In this document: positions 5,731 to 7,367 of the stretch, one piece after another
How the letters are laid out: each line of letters begins with the position of its first letter
Numbering within the stretch: position 1 is the stretch's first letter
The notes under the pieces: model-generated
The model's input: only the letters and a program-made list of their open reading frames with translations
What the model was told of the DNA's origin: nothing
The model's database searches: none
Program-made: the position numbers and the translations under genes
Source of the DNA: an uncultured Gemmatimonadota bacterium
Lineage (GTDB): Bacteria > Gemmatimonadota > Gemmatimonadetes > Gemmatimonadales > GWC2-71-9
Reading direction: 5' to 3'
NCBI GenBank assembly: GCA_946480845.1
Contig: CAMLLJ010000142.1
Span: 1 to 7,367 of the forward strand
Length of the DNA stretch: 7,367 bases

Positions 5731-6159
5731 CTACGCCCTGACCCCCAGTCCCTGTTCCTTCACCACCTGCGCCATGCACCGATCCATCACCACCACCAGT
5801 CCGCCCTGCTTCGCCCGCGCCGCCGCCTCCTCGTTGATCACGCCCACCTGAAGCCAGAGTACCCGCGCGCCGATTTCCACCGCCGAGCTGGCGATGGCGG
5901 GAGTGAACTCGGGGCGGCGGAAGACGTCGACGATATCCACCGGCTCGGGAACCGATTCGAGCGTGGGCCAGGCCCGCCGGCCGTGCACTTCAGTCTCGTG
6001 CGGGTTGACCGGGATCACCTGGAAGCCGCGCTCGAGCAGGAATGCCATGACGCCGTGCGACGGGCGTGCGGGATCGGACGAGGCGCCCACCATGGCGATC
6101 GCGCCGGCGCCGGCCACCAGCTCGCGGATCTCGGCGTCGGTGGGATTCACATGGACCAT
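5731..6159 (-). CDS. CoA-binding protein, YccU type
   Basis: Small Rossmann-fold protein, 142 residues, of the CoA_binding_2 family to which E. coli YccU belongs. Seen: the nucleotide-binding start [19 protein letters not shown] (20-38), [23 protein letters not shown] (45-67), [11 protein letters not shown] (74-84) and the conserved C-terminal block [17 protein letters not shown]...[11 protein letters not shown] (101-132) with C128. It resembles the CoA-binding part of succinyl-CoA synthetase alpha but lacks the ligase domain. The physiological role of the family is not established. GAGGAG lies 9 bases before the ATG at 6159. It is the first gene of a likely two-gene unit with the LLM oxidoreductase and is divergent from the gene at 6213. 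Confidence 0.92.
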   Translation of the reverse strand: MVHVNPTDAEIRELVAGAGAIAMVGASSDPARPSHGVMAFLLERGFQVIPVNPHETEVHGRRAWPTLESVPEPVDIVDVFRRPEFTPAIASSAVEIGARVLWLQVGVINEEAAARAKQGGLVVVMDRCMAQVVKEQGLGVRA

Positions 6160-6181
6160 GCGGGCAGGCTCCTCGACGGTA

Positions 6182-6192
6182 GATTCAGAATC
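6182..6192. promoter_or_regulatory. Inverted repeat GATTC-A-GAATC in a divergent promoter region
   Basis: An 11-base inverted repeat in the 53-base gap between two divergent genes. It overlaps a -10-like TAGATT (6180-6185) that would start transcription of the plus-strand gene near 6192 with a leader of about 21 bases. No good -35 is visible. It could be a regulator site or chance; the arms are only five bases. Confidence 0.3.
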
Positions 6193-6212
6193 CCATCCAC
6201 CGGAGTGACGGC

Positions 6213-6773
6213 ATGGCGACCAGGCTTCCCGACAATGCGCCGGCGTCCGGGACGATCGACGTGCGCGTGCGGGATCTCCGCCAGCTCTTCAACCCCATCG
6301 ATTCGTCGCCGTTCCACGAGCGCGACCTCGAGCCGGCGGCGGAGGAGTTCGTCGTGTCGTGGGCCTCGGAAGTGCCGCGGAACGCCTCGCTGCGGCTGGT
6401 GATCCACCTCGACACCGCGCCGGTCTCCGACGCATCGGCGGACGAGGCGCGGACGGCCGTCACACAGTTCTTTGCAGGGCGGGCGGCGGCGACGCGGCGC
6501 AACCTGCGCGACCTCTTCCGGCGCGGCAGGATCAGCCTGGTCATCGCGCTCGGGTTCATGGCAGTGGCCCTCACCGTGGCGAGCGCGCTCGACGGGGCGG
6601 CGGAGGCCAACCCCTTCGCCGCCGTGCTGCGCGAGAGCCTGGTGGTGGGGGGATGGGTCGCCATGTGGCGGCCGATCGAGGTCTTCCTGTACGACTGGTG
6701 GCCGCTGGTGGCCGAGGCGCGCCGGTTCGACCGGCTGGCGGCGATGCCGGTAGAGTTCAGGCATGCCGGCTAG
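6213..6773 (+). CDS. Unrecognised protein with soluble N-terminal domain and two membrane segments
   Basis: 186 residues; I cannot assign a function. The first 100 residues look soluble, with mixed alpha/beta character: IDVRVRDLRQLFNPIDSSPFHERDLEPAAEEFVVSWA (15-51), LRLVIHLDT (60-68) and a basic helix AAATRRNLRDLFRRGR (91-106) that should stay in the cytoplasm. Two hydrophobic segments follow (about 107-127 and 142-152), then the aromatic motif MWRPIEVFLYDWWPL (151-165). The blocks LFNPIDSSPFHERDL and WRPIEVFLYDWW look family-conserved, and I have the impression of similar uncharacterised proteins in diverse bacteria; this is memory, not a search. GGAG at 6202-6205 lies 7 bases before the ATG, a convincing start. 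Its stop is 3 bases from that of the converging prenyltransferase gene. Confidence 0.78.
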   Translation: MATRLPDNAPASGTIDVRVRDLRQLFNPIDSSPFHERDLEPAAEEFVVSWASEVPRNASLRLVIHLDTAPVSDASADEARTAVTQFFAGRAAATRRNLRDLFRRGRISLVIALGFMAVALTVASALDGAAEANPFAAVLRESLVVGGWVAMWRPIEVFLYDWWPLVAEARRFDRLAAMPVEFRHAG

Positions 6774-6776
6774 CGC

Positions 6777-7367
6777 TCAGCTCTTCGCCACGGCGTCCCG
6801 CACGCCGTAGAACGCCCGCGACAGCCGGCCGATGGAGCGGTGATAGTAGGCGATCACCAGCACACCCAGGGCCGCCACCGCAAGCACGCCGGGCTGCATT
6901 CCTCCGCCCATTCCCCACCAGGCCAGCCCGACCGCCAGCGCGAGCGAGCTCGCGAGATGGCCCACGACCGTGTACGCGTTCGCCGGCGCCAGCTCCATCG
7001 GGCTGTCGAAACGGCTCCGGACCACCGGTACCGCCCGGGCGAAGAAGGGGAATCCGGCGAGGCAGAGCAGGGCGTGCACCGGCAGCGCGCGCGCTGCGAC
7101 GAGGGCGCCGAGCGCAACAGCGGAGGCCGCGGCAAGCAGCCCGTACACGCGGCTCGCGCGCGCGCGGCCCAGGCGCACCACGGCGGTCCGCTTGCCGACC
7201 TGAGCGTCGCTCGGCGCGTCCTGGAAGCCGTTGATGAAGAGGATGAGTGCGACCAGCAGCGAGACCGGCACCGATGCGGCGAGTGCGACAGCGGGCACCG
7301 TGCCCGCCTGGACGTAGGCGCTGCCGCAGACGATGCCCACGCCGAACGCCAGCGCCACCGCCGGCTC
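6777..7367 (-). CDS. menA: MenA-like prenyltransferase (UbiA superfamily), N-terminal part beyond right edge
   Basis: Integral membrane prenyltransferase, expected to join a polyprenyl chain to 1,4-dihydroxy-2-naphthoate in menaquinone synthesis. The last 196 residues are present, of about 290-300; the frame is open to the window edge and the first aspartate-rich motif is missing. The second motif is clear: LILFINGFQDAPSDAQVGKRTAVVRLG, in which D..SD followed by GKRT.VVRLG resembles MenA (N..RD..SD...GK.T.VVRLG) more than UbiA. Before it, EPAVALAFGVGIVCGSAYVQAG matches the MenA region ending in G.Y.Q. Further hydrophobic helices follow to the C terminus (RAFYGVRDAVAKS). A UbiA-type enzyme with another aromatic acceptor is possible. 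A GTG at 7358 is internal, not the start. Confidence 0.85.
   Translation of the reverse strand, partial: EPAVALAFGVGIVCGSAYVQAGTVPAVALAASVPVSLLVALILFINGFQDAPSDAQVGKRTAVVRLGRARASRVYGLLAAASAVALGALVAARALPVHALLCLAGFPFFARAVPVVRSRFDSPMELAPANAYTVVGHLASSLALAVGLAWWGMGGGMQPGVLAVAALGVLVIAYYHRSIGRLSRAFYGVRDAVAKS

Noticed and set aside
1..7367. Mobile element, phage, CRISPR or horizontally acquired island
   Set aside because: No transposase, integrase, long repeat, spacer array or tRNA-linked attachment site is visible, and base composition looks even apart from short promoter regions.

Overview
The window is very GC-rich chromosomal DNA, tightly packed with genes. It holds nine protein-coding genes on both strands and no RNA gene, mobile element or CRISPR array that I can see. 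The gene set is a YbaL-type antiporter, a two-part Ada, a menaquinone-type prenyltransferase, a catDE-like pair and an LLM oxidoreductase. It fits a GC-rich, menaquinone-using environmental bacterium, probably Gram-negative (for example Gemmatimonadota-like). The taxonomic guess is weak and rests only on gene content and base composition.

Layout. 1-848 (-) is the N-terminal part of a YbaL/Kef-type cation:proton antiporter, cut by the left edge. It diverges from ada (944-2044, +), which encodes the methyl-phosphotriester/O6-methylguanine repair protein and its own regulator. Convergent with ada, 4 bases away, is an unrecognised multi-pass membrane protein (2049-2606 from a recognised start codon, but the frame is convincingly coding further upstream, probably from a CTG at 2750). 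Divergent from it lies a three-gene unit on the + strand: a MarR regulator (2846-3313), a DoxX-family membrane protein resembling CatD (3368-3784) and a CatE-like extradiol dioxygenase of the vicinal-oxygen-chelate fold (3789-4667). Convergent with that, 6 bases away, is a minus-strand pair: a CoA-binding YccU-type protein (5731-6159), then an LLM-class flavin oxidoreductase (4674-5705). A divergent plus-strand gene (6213-6773) encodes an unrecognised protein with two membrane segments. It converges, 3 bases away, on the C-terminal part of a MenA/UbiA prenyltransferase (6777-7367, -), cut by the right edge.

How it works together. The most informative part is marR-doxX-catE. A near-perfect sigma70-type promoter (TTGACA, 17 bases, TATACT) drives marR and carries a perfect 10-base palindrome, TGTTATAACA, inside its spacer. 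A close copy, GTGTTGTAACAC, lies just before doxX. I infer that the MarR protein represses both itself and doxX-catE and is relieved by a small aromatic or quinone-like compound. This is analogous to the catechol/quinone stress operons of Bacillus subtilis (catDE under CatR, mhqNOP under MhqR). The marR transcript is predicted to start on the A of its ATG, so it would be leaderless. ybaL also appears to have a leaderless arrangement.
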